Assembly: GCA_002747055.1 (NCBI GenBank) | Contig: PDSQ01000029.1 | Location: forward strand, 62,001 to 126,000 | From: Gammaproteobacteria bacterium | GTDB taxonomy: Bacteria > Pseudomonadota > Gammaproteobacteria > Pseudomonadales > Oleiphilaceae | Reading direction: 5' to 3' | DNA length: 64,000 nucleotides | Shown here: positions 30,363 through 40,047 of the stretch, piece after piece | Layout of the letters: each line of letters starts with the position of its first letter | Position numbering within the stretch: position 1 is the stretch's first letter | The notes under the pieces: generated by a model | Seen by the model: the letters and a program-made list of their open reading frames with translations, nothing else | Databases searched by the model: none | Told to the model about the DNA's origin: nothing | Translations under genes and position numbers: made by a program

Positions 30363-31496
30363 TCAAGATAGTTGCATCGTATCGATGCTTTGCCTGATTA
30401 TACGATTTATACGCGCAACTTGCTGACCCCTTTGTGTATCTATCCGGCCTATTCTGATTATGGCACGCCCTGGTTCAAGATAAATGATTCGAACTAACAC
30501 AGCGTTTTGTGCCAGGACATCGAACAGTCGCTTTGCCGGGTTTTCATCGAGCGTATAGGACGAAAACAATAACTGGTGAGCCTCCGATACCGGGTAACCC
30601 TGCCGCCGAAGTGAATCAAACAAACACTGCCACATTTTTTGATTTTCAACTGCCAAATGATGCAACCGCTGCCGGGTTTTGGTCTGCCAATCGCGATCAC
30701 GAAAGGCACGAATGGCAATTTCCTGAGCCGCGCCATTGACATCCCAGACACCGATACTGGCACGCATCGCCGCTAACAACGAGGATGCCGCAAAAACAAA
30801 TCCCAGTCTCAATCCGGGTAAACCAAAGAATTTACCGAATGATCTAAAGACCAGCATATTCGCGGCAAAGCCTTCAGCCAAGACACTCTGGCCCGGATAA
30901 AGATCGGCAAAGGCTTCATCGACAATCAATATCGCCCCGTCCACCAGTCGCCGCGACCAGCGCTGCAGTGTTGTGGGTGAAAAACGACAACAGGTTGGAT
31001 TGTTGGGATTGATCACCAATAAGTGAAAGGCCCGACCGCTTGCAATCAGTTTCTCGATGACCCGTGTCGCTGCATCGACGTGTTGCGAAGGATAATGGAT
31101 CGACTCCGCGCCCTGTTGCATCCAGGCAGCAGCATGTGACTGATAACCCACATCCGGCAAAACAATCGGCAGAGTTTTCAGACAGTGTGGCAAAGCGGCA
31201 ATACCTTGTTGGGAACCATTGGTCGCCAAAAAGTCATAGTCACCATAGTACGCACGTACCGCAGATCTAAAACTATCTCGCTGATACGGCAGACGGGTTA
31301 GCACATCAGTGGCAATCTTTGTGTCTGGATAAGGTAAAGGGCTGATACCGGTCGATAGGTCGATCCATTTATCTATCGGCGTGCCATACTGTCTGTGCGC
31401 ACTTTCGATATCACCACCGTGAACGATATGGTCGGGTTTCACCCGATGTTTTTGGCTTATTGTATCCGGTACGGGTATTTCGGGTTGCTGTTTCAT
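30363..31496 (-). CDS. cobC: threonine-phosphate decarboxylase (CobC in Pseudomonas naming, CobD in Salmonella)
   Basis: PLP enzyme that decarboxylates L-threonine O-3-phosphate to (R)-1-amino-2-propanol phosphate, the arm joining the corrin ring to the nucleotide loop. In 377 residues it shows the histidinol-phosphate aminotransferase-like fold: HGGDIESAHRQYG at the start, LSTGISPLPYP, INPNNPTCCRFSP, DEAFADLYP and the PLP lysine in SFGKFFGLPGLRLGF. It overlaps cbiB by 4 bp and works directly with it. Confidence 0.93.
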   Translation of the reverse strand: MKQQPEIPVPDTISQKHRVKPDHIVHGGDIESAHRQYGTPIDKWIDLSTGISPLPYPDTKIATDVLTRLPYQRDSFRSAVRAYYGDYDFLATNGSQQGIAALPHCLKTLPIVLPDVGYQSHAAAWMQQGAESIHYPSQHVDAATRVIEKLIASGRAFHLLVINPNNPTCCRFSPTTLQRWSRRLVDGAILIVDEAFADLYPGQSVLAEGFAANMLVFRSFGKFFGLPGLRLGFVFAASSLLAAMRASIGVWDVNGAAQEIAIRAFRDRDWQTKTRQRLHHLAVENQKMWQCLFDSLRRQGYPVSEAHQLLFSSYTLDENPAKRLFDVLAQNAVLVRIIYLEPGRAIIRIGRIDTQRGQQVARINRIIRQSIDTMQLS

Positions 31497-32431
31497 CCCA
31501 GTATTCCGATAACGACAATCACGCTAAACCATAAACAGAGTGTTCTGTTGACCAGGCCAATCGCCTGATCGACACTCTCCGCCGATGCCCTGTTTCCGGT
31601 TGTCGGGCCAAGTGATGGTCGTTCCTGCCATTTGCCATGGTAGACCGCGCGACCTCCCAAAGATACTCTGATGGCACCGGCACCGGCTGCCATAACAGGC
31701 CCGGCGTTCGGGCTTTTCCAGGTACCGGCCTGGTGCCGCCATGCCGTTATCGCAGACCGAAAGTCACCGACAAAAGCATAGCTCAAAGCAGTTAACCGGG
31801 CAGGAACCAGATTGAGTAAATCGTCCATCCGTGCCGCCATCCAGCCAAAGCTGACATAACGGTCATTCTTGTAACCCCACATTGCATCGAGCGTATTGCT
31901 TAACCGATATAAAACAACGCCGGGCAAGCCAAGCAACATAAACCAGAATACTGCGGCAAATACGGCATCCGCGCCATTTTCCAATACCGATTCCGTTGCG
32001 GCGGAGGCCACTTGCTCTTCATTCAAACCAGTGGTGTCCCGACTGACAATCATACCAACAGCCTTTCGCGCCGCCAGCAAATCACCCCGTTTCAGCGGTT
32101 CGGTCACAGCCTTTGCATGACCAATCAAAGACTGCCAGCCAATCGCATAATATAAGACAATACCACCGACAACCACCGCCAAAACAGAATAACCAGACAA
32201 AGATACTGACAGCCAATACGCAACCAGAACAAAAGGCACCACGGCGAGCGACCAGGCCGCCATACCGGCAACAATGCCGGAAACCGGCCCAGGAGCGGGC
32301 CGGTTTAACGCTTTTTCAATTCGAATCGCGATATTCCCGAAGCCAACCAGGGGATGCCAACGCCGGACTTCCTGCAATCGCCAATCCAGTGACAAAGCCA
32401 GGGCAATACTCAAGGCCATCGCATCCATCAC
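31493..32431 (-). CDS. cbiB: adenosylcobinamide-phosphate synthase CbiB (CobD)
   Basis: Inner-membrane enzyme of 312 residues that attaches aminopropanol (phosphate) to adenosylcobyric acid. Typical features are D-W-R near the N-terminus, HP..GFG, AVGMIVSRDT.GL, the ENGADAVFAAVFW block, YRLSNTLDAMWGYKNDRY..FG and the SPNAGPVMAAGAGA motif (here KSPNAGP). It is linked by 4-bp overlaps to cobN upstream and cobC downstream. Confidence 0.95.
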   Translation of the reverse strand: MMDAMALSIALALSLDWRLQEVRRWHPLVGFGNIAIRIEKALNRPAPGPVSGIVAGMAAWSLAVVPFVLVAYWLSVSLSGYSVLAVVVGGIVLYYAIGWQSLIGHAKAVTEPLKRGDLLAARKAVGMIVSRDTTGLNEEQVASAATESVLENGADAVFAAVFWFMLLGLPGVVLYRLSNTLDAMWGYKNDRYVSFGWMAARMDDLLNLVPARLTALSYAFVGDFRSAITAWRHQAGTWKSPNAGPVMAAGAGAIRVSLGGRAVYHGKWQERPSLGPTTGNRASAESVDQAIGLVNRTLCLWFSVIVVIGILG

Positions 32432-35400
32432 GGCGACTGTTCCTGCCTTTCATCCAGTGCCAAAAGTATGTCCTGTAATTTTTCCGGGTAGTCTCCAGGC
32501 GATTGCCAAAGTCCACGCTGCGCGGCTTCCAGCAACCGTTCTGCCATTTCTTCGAGTACGGCGGGGTTGTTTTCCATAAGAAAATTCAGATTGTCGGCAT
32601 CGAGAAGCAACGCATCGGTCACCGCCTCGTATTGATAGTCATCGATAAGATTGGTGGTCGCATCATAAGCAAACAGATAATCAATCGATGCGCCCATTTC
32701 AAACGCACCTTTATAACCATGCTGGCGCATTGCGTGAATCCATTTCGGATTGAGCACACGCGAACGCACCACCCTATTCAACTCTTCTTTCAATGTTCTG
32801 ATTTTAGGCGAAGCCGGATTGGAATGGTCATTATGATAAACCCTGGGCGCCTTGCCCGAAAACACTTCGACCGCGTTACTCATACCGCCCTGGAACTGAT
32901 AATAGTCATCTGAATCCAGAATATCATGCTCTCGGTTATCCTGATTCTGCGACACCACCTCGAGTTGCGACAGCCGATAACGAAAGGCATCCCTGGCATC
33001 GACACCATCTCCCGACTCGTTACCATAGGCATAGCCACCCCAATTCAAATAAGCATCGGCCAGATCACTCTTTTGTTGCCAACAGCGCTCGTCGATCAGA
33101 CCTTGCAGGCCAGCACCATAGGCACCCGGCTTACTGCCAAAAACCCGATAACTGGCCTGACGTCTGGCTTGTGCATCATTGAAACCGAGTTTTTTCAACT
33201 CAGCGATACGCCGCGACACATGCTGTTGAATCAGGTTTTCGTTACCCGGCTCTTCAATATCAATCACGGCTTGCACCGCAGCATCGAACAATTTCATTAC
33301 ATTCGGAAAAGCATCTCTGAAAAAGCCGGACACGCGCAGAGTGACATCAATGCGAGGTCGTTGTAACAGTTGAGTACTGAGGACGTTAAAATCGACCACA
33401 CGATTCGAGCCGGGCGCCCAGACCGGTTCCACGCCCATCAACGCAAACGCCTGGGCAATATCGTCGCCCCCGGTTCGCATGGTCGCCGTTCCCCAAACCG
33501 ATATACCAAGCTGCTTTGGATAATCGCCATGCTCCTGAAGATGACGTTCAACCAAGGCTTGTGCGGATGCTTTGCCGATTTGCCAGGCAGCTGGGGATGG
33601 TATCGCCCGATTATCGACGGAAAAGAAATTGCGTCCCGTCGGCAAGGTATCCAAACGACCACGGGTTGGCGCACCACTTGGGCCGGGATCAATTCGCTCG
33701 CCTTGCAGACCTTTAATCAGAGAGGCCAGTTCCAATTCGGCACTTTCCTGCAACGCACTTAACAGTGCAGTTTTGGTGTAATCGAGTTGTTTCAGCGTCG
33801 CCGGTAATTGTGCAAGCTGCCTTTTCGACTGTTCGTACAACTCTTTTGATGCCTTGTTCATACCTTCTGACGAGTCGGACAGCGAATCTGTCCAATCATA
33901 CAACACATAGGCTTTGACCAACTGTCTTGCCAGAAGTTCCAGACGTTCCCGGGTATCTGCCTCGGTTCGCCACCAACCATTATCCAGTTCGGCCAGAATA
34001 GCTGGTTTATCACCCGACCATTTATCAGTGCTTGCCGCCAATGGCTCAAACAATGCGTCATTTGTTTTAAGATTCAAATCCCGAGCGAGATTGTGCAGAA
34101 TGCCCTGACTTTTGTCTTCACCACCACGAGGTAAACGTAACAAAGCCACGATGGTATCAGCGAGCTTATCGGCTTCTGGCAATGTACCCAGAATATGCAG
34201 GCCGTGCCGGATTTGTGCCTCTTTGATATCACACAAATAGGCGTCGAGTTCATTCAACACCGTCTCTTCGTTATCGGCATCCTGGGTGCCCAGCTCCTCC
34301 AGTACATGACTGTTTTTTATCTCTTTCAGAATAGCCTGACGCAGATAGACTTCGCGCTTGTCATCCATTCCCATTGCCTGGTAATACTCATCGACCAAAG
34401 CTTCCAGCTTGGCGAGTGGACCATAGGTTTCGGCCCGAGTCATCGGCGGCATTAAATGGTCGATAATAGCCGCCTGGGTACGTCGTTTAGCCTGTGCCCC
34501 CTCACCGGGATCATTGACGATAAAAGGATAAAAATGAGGCATCGCACCCAAAGCGATATCCGGCCAGCAGGAGGCAGACAACGCCGTCCCCTTGCCTGGC
34601 AACCATTCCAGGTTTCCATGCTTGCCAACGTGAATGACGGCGTCTACCTGATAGCTATATCTAAGCCAGAAATAGAATGCCAGATAATGATGCGGTGGGA
34701 TCAAATCCGGATCATGATAGGTTGCGACCAAATCGATATTGAAACCCCGAGCCGGTTGAATGCCGACAAAAGTTTCACCCAAACGAATACCGGATATCAT
34801 CAGACGCCCTTGCCGGTATTTTATATCGTCTTCCGGTTGCCCCCATTGGTCGATCACGGCTTTTTGTGATGCTATCGGCAAGGTCGCAAACAGCTTTTTA
34901 TAGGTGTCCATCCCCAAACTTTGCCAACAGGGTAAATGATGCAAGGTATTTGGATTATTGGTCACCGAGCTTAGCAATGCTTCAATCAGGCCGTTCCCGG
35001 ACTCGGGAATATCACTGACTGGATAACCGGCATCAGCCATCGCCGTTAACAACCGACAAACGGATTCGGGTGTATCCAGGCCAACGCCGTTGCCGATGCG
35101 GCCATCTTTGGTCGGATAGTTCGCCAGAATCATCGCAATCCGCTTTTCTGCGTTCGGCTTTGTCGCAAGCTGGCAATACCGCCGGGCCAGCTCTGCGACA
35201 AAACAGGCCCGCTCATCATGTAATTTATATTGCACAATGCTGGATTGCGTGCGTTCATCGTAGGCGCTCTCGCTTTTAAAGCTGAGTGCTCTGGTAACGA
35301 TCCGCCCATCCATTTCAGGCAGCACTACCTGCATCGCCAGGTCGCGACTTCTCAATCCTTGCATGTGGTCAGCCCAGTCTTGTTCGGTACTGCCCGACAA

Positions 35401-36354
35401 CACCAGTTGCAAGACGACCAAGGTTTTTTCAAAAGGCGATGTAAAGCAGCTTGGTTCGGAACTGAGATCCGGGCTGGCAAGCGTATTGGTCGCAAACCCG
35501 GTGGCATTCAACACCAGCTGAACATTGGCCTGTTCAATCAGGGTATTGACCAGCGTGAGAGAAGCAGCCTCCTTTAACGAGCTGATAGCGACCGGCAATA
35601 CCGACAGTTGCCGTCGTTGCAAAATTTCGATCAGCCTGTCGAACATCGGCATATTGGCGCTTTGCAAGTGACTTCGATAAAACAAAAGTAGAACGGTCGG
35701 ATTATCCCGACCAGCCTGATTACGAACTTTATCGCGCCAGGCCAATAAAGTACCTTGTTCGACACCCGGCTGATAGATCAGGCATTTGGGCAGAGGTTTA
35801 GGCTCCTGCCAGGGTAAGCTCTGGCTGGTGGCACCCTGTATAAAGCGGGTCATAATAAAGTGATAGAGATGACGGGCGTTTTCGCTCCCGCCCTCGCGCA
35901 AATAGCGCCATACCCTGTGCGCATCCTGCGGCCTGACCGAACACGCAGCCAATAAATCCGGATCAGGATTGTCATCCCCCGGCACGACAATCAAGGTTCG
36001 GGGTGAATCGGACTTTGCCCGCTTCTGCCACTCGATCAACCTGTCCAGACCATACGCCCAATAATTCGCACCACCCAGCAAAGAAACAATCACGACCTGA
36101 GCATAATCCAGCACCTTATGTTCATATAGATCATAGGCCGCCGGCTTCAACAATTGCATCCAGTTCGCCAACCGAACCTGAGGCAGCTCCGATCTGGTTT
36201 TATCTTCCCGATACAACTCGTTTAATGCAAATGACAAAGCAGACAGGCTACTGTCCGCCGCAGTCAGTATCACTATTTCCGCTGGAGTCTGATCGAGATC
36301 GACAATACCTTCATCATCGACAAAGCCACCCGGTTTAGCCGCTAACAAATGCAT
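32428..36354 (-). CDS. cobN: cobaltochelatase large subunit CobN
   Basis: A 1308-residue chelatase subunit, the normal size for CobN. In the aerobic route CobN, with AAA+ partners, inserts cobalt into hydrogenobyrinate a,c-diamide. Characteristic blocks include the MHLLAAKPGGFVDD N-terminus, VGKHGNLEWLPGKG, GDPGEG-like NDPGEGAQAKRR, LPTGRNFFSVDNRAIP, SVWGTATMRTGGDDI, and a C-terminal KGAFEM segment. CobS and CobT are absent. The likely ATPase partner is the ChlI/ChlD-type protein encoded 10 kb upstream in the same locus. A paralogous role with another metal cannot be excluded, but the gene sits in the heart of the B12 locus. Confidence 0.96.
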   Translation of the reverse strand: MHLLAAKPGGFVDDEGIVDLDQTPAEIVILTAADSSLSALSFALNELYREDKTRSELPQVRLANWMQLLKPAAYDLYEHKVLDYAQVVIVSLLGGANYWAYGLDRLIEWQKRAKSDSPRTLIVVPGDDNPDPDLLAACSVRPQDAHRVWRYLREGGSENARHLYHFIMTRFIQGATSQSLPWQEPKPLPKCLIYQPGVEQGTLLAWRDKVRNQAGRDNPTVLLLFYRSHLQSANMPMFDRLIEILQRRQLSVLPVAISSLKEAASLTLVNTLIEQANVQLVLNATGFATNTLASPDLSSEPSCFTSPFEKTLVVLQLVLSGSTEQDWADHMQGLRSRDLAMQVVLPEMDGRIVTRALSFKSESAYDERTQSSIVQYKLHDERACFVAELARRYCQLATKPNAEKRIAMILANYPTKDGRIGNGVGLDTPESVCRLLTAMADAGYPVSDIPESGNGLIEALLSSVTNNPNTLHHLPCWQSLGMDTYKKLFATLPIASQKAVIDQWGQPEDDIKYRQGRLMISGIRLGETFVGIQPARGFNIDLVATYHDPDLIPPHHYLAFYFWLRYSYQVDAVIHVGKHGNLEWLPGKGTALSASCWPDIALGAMPHFYPFIVNDPGEGAQAKRRTQAAIIDHLMPPMTRAETYGPLAKLEALVDEYYQAMGMDDKREVYLRQAILKEIKNSHVLEELGTQDADNEETVLNELDAYLCDIKEAQIRHGLHILGTLPEADKLADTIVALLRLPRGGEDKSQGILHNLARDLNLKTNDALFEPLAASTDKWSGDKPAILAELDNGWWRTEADTRERLELLARQLVKAYVLYDWTDSLSDSSEGMNKASKELYEQSKRQLAQLPATLKQLDYTKTALLSALQESAELELASLIKGLQGERIDPGPSGAPTRGRLDTLPTGRNFFSVDNRAIPSPAAWQIGKASAQALVERHLQEHGDYPKQLGISVWGTATMRTGGDDIAQAFALMGVEPVWAPGSNRVVDFNVLSTQLLQRPRIDVTLRVSGFFRDAFPNVMKLFDAAVQAVIDIEEPGNENLIQQHVSRRIAELKKLGFNDAQARRQASYRVFGSKPGAYGAGLQGLIDERCWQQKSDLADAYLNWGGYAYGNESGDGVDARDAFRYRLSQLEVVSQNQDNREHDILDSDDYYQFQGGMSNAVEVFSGKAPRVYHNDHSNPASPKIRTLKEELNRVVRSRVLNPKWIHAMRQHGYKGAFEMGASIDYLFAYDATTNLIDDYQYEAVTDALLLDADNLNFLMENNPAVLEEMAERLLEAAQRGLWQSPGDYPEKLQDILLALDERQEQSP

Positions 36355-36417
36355 ATCAATATCACCATGAAAATATCACCAGATAAATGCGCTGGCCCGA
36401 ATTTGTGTACCTCCGCG

Positions 36418-37521
36418 TCAGACAAGTGCGCCTTCCAGTACACTCTGTATCACCGCTTTTTCAATGTCTTTGCCGATAAATACCAGCGATGTTTTTCGCG
36501 GTTCATCGCTTCGCCACGGGCGGTCAAAATAGGCATCCAGTCGTTTGCCGACGGCTTGTAAAACCTGTCGCATAGGCTTGCCTGGCAACGCGGCGAAACC
36601 TTTTACCCGGAAGATATTGAATTCACTCAAGACAGAGTGAATTGCCGCCTGGATTTTATCTGCATCCACTTCGCCTATCTGTACTACAAATGAATCAAAT
36701 TGATCGTGGGCGTGTTCATGATGCTCGCCCTGTTGGTGATGATGGTCATGATGACTGTGAATCCCGTCGATACGTTCCTCGGTGGCAGCATCCAGACCGA
36801 TAATCGCATTCAGCTTCGCCTCGCCATGGTTGATATAGGCCGTTTTTACCTCGTCCGGAACATAATGACTAACCATTTTTTCGACCAGACTTCGCTGCGC
36901 GGTATCCAGCAAATCATTCTTGCTGACCACCACCAGATCAGCCGCACTCAACTGATCTTCCAACAGCTCTTTCAGGCTTGGGTCATGATCCAGACTGGCA
37001 TCGGCCAAGCGCTGGGCTTGGATTTTATCGGCATCGTGTGCATAACGACCCGATGCTACGGCAGGCCCATCGATAACGGTTATCACCGCGTCTACGGTGC
37101 AATATTCTTTAATGCCGGGCCAATTGAATGCCTGAACCAGAGGTTTGGGCAACGCCAACCCGCTGGTTTCGATAAGAATATAGTCGATGGTATCGCGACG
37201 TTCCACCAGTTGTTTCATAACAGGCAGAAATTCTTCTTCCACTGTACAACAAATACAACCATTGGCCAGTTCGTAAATGCCATCTTCGGCAGCGTCAAAT
37301 GCCAGGTTTTGTCCGCCATTGCCCTCGGCACGAGACGAGTCGTCACAAGACAGGGGGCAACTGCGTAACAGATCCGCGTCAATATCCAGCTCGCCAAATT
37401 CGTTGACGATAACCGCAACGCGTTTGCCTTCAGCTTGCTTGATCAGACTGGAAATCAGTGTCGTTTTGCCACTGCCCAGAAAACCTGTGACAACGGTGGT
37501 AGGAATTTTATTCAATTGCAT
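36418..37521 (-). CDS. cobW: CobW-type GTP-dependent metallochaperone (COG0523)
   Basis: A 367-residue G3E GTPase expected to deliver a metal, probably Co(II), to the cobaltochelatase encoded next (CobN). Visible motifs are Walker A GFLGSGKTT (near 13), the metal-site sequence GCICC (near 90), IETSGLALPKP and SKNDLLD for guanine recognition. A His-rich loop (HSHHDHHHQQGEHHEHAH) lies at about residues 255-275, before the C-terminal CobW domain (RVKGFAALP). A strong GAAGGAGG ribosome site precedes the ATG. Confidence 0.94.
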   Translation of the reverse strand: MQLNKIPTTVVTGFLGSGKTTLISSLIKQAEGKRVAVIVNEFGELDIDADLLRSCPLSCDDSSRAEGNGGQNLAFDAAEDGIYELANGCICCTVEEEFLPVMKQLVERRDTIDYILIETSGLALPKPLVQAFNWPGIKEYCTVDAVITVIDGPAVASGRYAHDADKIQAQRLADASLDHDPSLKELLEDQLSAADLVVVSKNDLLDTAQRSLVEKMVSHYVPDEVKTAYINHGEAKLNAIIGLDAATEERIDGIHSHHDHHHQQGEHHEHAHDQFDSFVVQIGEVDADKIQAAIHSVLSEFNIFRVKGFAALPGKPMRQVLQAVGKRLDAYFDRPWRSDEPRKTSLVFIGKDIEKAVIQSVLEGALV

Positions 37522-37598
37522 TATTTGCCTCCTTCAATTGTTATAGTCATCGATACCGACCCATTCATATTTCATGTAGTGAAACACTCATGTTGACC

Positions 37599-38387
37599 TT
37601 ACCGCTTCACGTGGCGCGGCGCTTCAGGCGACACTTTTGGCCGATACAGATGCGCTTGGTCTTTGGCGTACAGATAGGAATCAGCAAAGTTTTCGGTATC
37701 CAAGACAGGGCCAACCAGAATCAGCGATGTTCTGACCAATTTCTTTTCCCGCACCTTGTAGGCAATATCCTTTAACGTGCCGGTCACCTTGTCCTGATCC
37801 GGCCAGCTGGTTCGATAGCAAACAGCCACCGGACAGTCTTCACCATAATACGGGATCAGCTCTGCAACAATTTTGTGGATATACATGACACCGAGATGAA
37901 TGGCCAGAGTCGCGCCACTTTGTGCCAGCTGCGGCAGACGTTCGCGTTCAGGAAACGGCGTTTTACCTTGGTAACGAGTCATAATCAGCGTTTGAGAGAC
38001 GCCAGACAAAGTCAGTTCCTTGCCCAGATAAGCCGCGGAAGCGGCAACCGCGCTGACACCGGGAATAATCTGATAGTCAATATTTGCCTGTTCAAGGCGT
38101 CGGATCTGCTCGCCAATGGCCCCATAAAGCGAAGGATCACCGCATTGCAGCCTGGCGACGTCCTTGCCTTCGGCATCGGCTTTTTTGATATGCTGAACAA
38201 TAGTGTCCAAATCCAAAGACGCGGTATCCACTATTAGTTCCGCCTTGTCTGCCACTGACTTCAGTACCTCTTTCGGTATCAGGGAACCGGCATATAAAAT
38301 CACAGGGCAGTGTTCCAGTATACGCTGCCCTTTTAACGTCATCAGCTCCGGGTCACCCGGGCCGGCACCAATAAAAAAGACGGTCAT
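37599..38387 (-). CDS. cobM: precorrin-4 C11-methyltransferase CobM/CbiF
   Basis: SAM-dependent methyltransferase of 262 residues acting on (cobalt-)precorrin-4 at C11. Family blocks: VFFIGAGPGDPELMTLKGQ at the start, YAGSLIP, LQCGDPSLYGAIGEQ, IPGVSAVAASAAYLG and the CYRTSWPDQ segment. It overlaps cobJ by 4 bp, so the two are probably co-translated. Sequence alone does not separate the cobalt-containing (CbiF) from the metal-free (CobM) substrate. Confidence 0.94.
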   Translation of the reverse strand: MTVFFIGAGPGDPELMTLKGQRILEHCPVILYAGSLIPKEVLKSVADKAELIVDTASLDLDTIVQHIKKADAEGKDVARLQCGDPSLYGAIGEQIRRLEQANIDYQIIPGVSAVAASAAYLGKELTLSGVSQTLIMTRYQGKTPFPERERLPQLAQSGATLAIHLGVMYIHKIVAELIPYYGEDCPVAVCYRTSWPDQDKVTGTLKDIAYKVREKKLVRTSLILVGPVLDTENFADSYLYAKDQAHLYRPKVSPEAPRHVKR

Positions 38388-39175
38388 AGTTTTTTCTTAT
38401 AGCCTCTTGGTGTATAAATCCACTCTTTGTTGCTAGTCACGATATGTCTGGATTCGCCGTTACCAACGCAAACCAACGTAAACATATCGACGTCTTTTGC
38501 ATCCAGTTTGTTTAATGTTGTGATAGTGATCGACTCGTCTTGCCGAGTCAATTGACGACCTAGAACGACAGGCGTCGCTGCTGGCCGATATTGCAATAAA
38601 ATATCTCGCGCATGATTGAGTTGCCAATCCCGCTTTCTAGATACCGGGTTGTAAAACGAGATAACGAAGTCTCCCTGGCCCGCACTATGAATGCGTTTTT
38701 CGATGGTCACCCAGGGCGTTAACAAATCAGACAACGAAATTGTGCAGAAATCATGGCCAAGCATGGCTCCGACACGGCTTGCGACGGCTTGCATGGCCGA
38801 AATACCGGGTATCACGTCAATATCGATAGCCAGCCATTCAGGATGATCCAATGGCTGGTTTTGCGCTTGCTTCAGAAGCTGTCGATCCAATAACTCGAAT
38901 ACCAGTGTCGCCATGGCGTAAATACCGATATCCCCGCTCGACACCAGGGCTGTCGTTTTACCGCCTGCCGCCAGTTCCAGTGCCAGCTTCGCCCGGGCGG
39001 TTTCTTCCCCTAAAGGTAATTCGTGATGTCGCTTGCCCGCACAGACTTCGCCTAACAGATTCAGATACAGGCCATATGCCACCAGATCCGAGCTGGCTCG
39101 AATGGCTGCAAGTGCCTTCGGAGCGATCAGCAAAGGATCACCGGGGCCGATTCCCACTAAAAACAACTGAGTCAT
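38384..39175 (-). CDS. cobJ: precorrin-3B C17-methyltransferase CobJ/CbiH (ring contraction)
   Basis: A 263-residue SAM methyltransferase that methylates C17 during ring contraction. Visible features: LVGIGPGDPLLIAPKALAAI, YGLYLNL, VSSGDIGIYAMATLVFE, VIPGISAMQAVASRVGA and FYNPVSRKRDWQL. In the anaerobic route this protein (CbiH) acts with CbiG. In the aerobic route CobJ needs CobG or CobZ first, and neither is in the window. It is separated from cbiG by 56 bp. Confidence 0.94.
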   Translation of the reverse strand: MTQLFLVGIGPGDPLLIAPKALAAIRASSDLVAYGLYLNLLGEVCAGKRHHELPLGEETARAKLALELAAGGKTTALVSSGDIGIYAMATLVFELLDRQLLKQAQNQPLDHPEWLAIDIDVIPGISAMQAVASRVGAMLGHDFCTISLSDLLTPWVTIEKRIHSAGQGDFVISFYNPVSRKRDWQLNHARDILLQYRPAATPVVLGRQLTRQDESITITTLNKLDAKDVDMFTLVCVGNGESRHIVTSNKEWIYTPRGYKKKL

Positions 39176-39231
39176 ATCTGGTTTAGTTCCTGCCTGTCGT
39201 TGCGGACTGGTTTATCGTTACATCCTGTTTT

Positions 39232-40047
39232 TTATACATTCTGCTCCTGTTGCCCGGTTCGCCAGGTACGGGCAAAACTGCGGGCAATCGAACAAGTGGC
39301 ATTGCTGGTTTTCTGTTTCGTCAATACCAATTCGGCGGGCGCCGAGGTCGCCTGCTGAGCCGAATACAATGCCGCCGATTCGGCAACCCCATAAACACCG
39401 AGCAGATTGTAAAGATAGTCGGATTTCTCACTTAATTGCGACTCGACGCTGACCAACTGCTCCTTGCTCCAGGTGGAATAGGGTATTGCCAGAGATTGGG
39501 CCAGATCGATCAATCCCTTCTCATCGGATTTGATATCAATACTGGCAATGCCGCCGATCTGGGACAAATGCAGGTTTTTCTGTGCCAGGCATCGCTCCAG
39601 CAAAGTGCGCAGCTCGGATTCGGGACACTGTCGTTCGCAACCCATACCAACCATATAAACCGGCTTCAGGTATGTATCGGCTGTTGTCACAACCAGTTGC
39701 GCCTCCAGTTTTTCGGCAATCATGCGCCCCCACTCATTGGCACCCCCCTGGTGCCCGGACAATAACGGCACGACGAACTGACCTCGTTCGTCCAGCACCA
39801 GCACGGCTGGATCTGTATATTTGCTGACCAGTACCGGCGCCAGTGTTCGTATGACGATACCGGTGGCGCAAATAAAAATCTGTCGTTCGCCGGAACAAAA
39901 CGAATCCTGCACGGTTTGGGCAAAGGGTTGGGGCCTGTAACAGACAGCGATTGCGTTGTCCTGCTGATCAGGCTCAGATGCCAGAATAGCTGCCAATCGT
40001 TCCGCCAAACACAGCCCGGCTTCTGTCAACGCAAATACTTTAGTCAC
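39232..40047 (-). CDS. cbiG: CbiG-like protein lacking the middle domain (CbiG_N + CbiG_C/CobE)
   Basis: CbiG opens the delta-lactone of cobalt-precorrin-5A and releases acetaldehyde in the anaerobic route. The N-terminal domain is present (about 50-125: FICATGIVIRTLAP, VLDERGQFVVPLLSGHQGGAN). The CobE/CbiG_C domain is also present (about 128-262: VGMGCERQCPESEL, SIDIKSDEKGL, VYGVAESAAL). At 271 residues it is clearly shorter than enterobacterial CbiG (about 350), because the segment between the two domains, where CbiG_mid normally lies, is almost absent. Whether it retains lactonase activity is an open question. It overlaps cobI by 4 bp. Confidence 0.86.
   Translation of the reverse strand: MTKVFALTEAGLCLAERLAAILASEPDQQDNAIAVCYRPQPFAQTVQDSFCSGERQIFICATGIVIRTLAPVLVSKYTDPAVLVLDERGQFVVPLLSGHQGGANEWGRMIAEKLEAQLVVTTADTYLKPVYMVGMGCERQCPESELRTLLERCLAQKNLHLSQIGGIASIDIKSDEKGLIDLAQSLAIPYSTWSKEQLVSVESQLSEKSDYLYNLLGVYGVAESAALYSAQQATSAPAELVLTKQKTSNATCSIARSFARTWRTGQQEQNV

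Noticed and set aside
36700..37368. 222-codon open frame opposite cobW
   Set aside because: It is antisense to the well-supported cobW gene, with no family resemblance; His-rich and GC-biased codons of cobW leave the opposite frame open.
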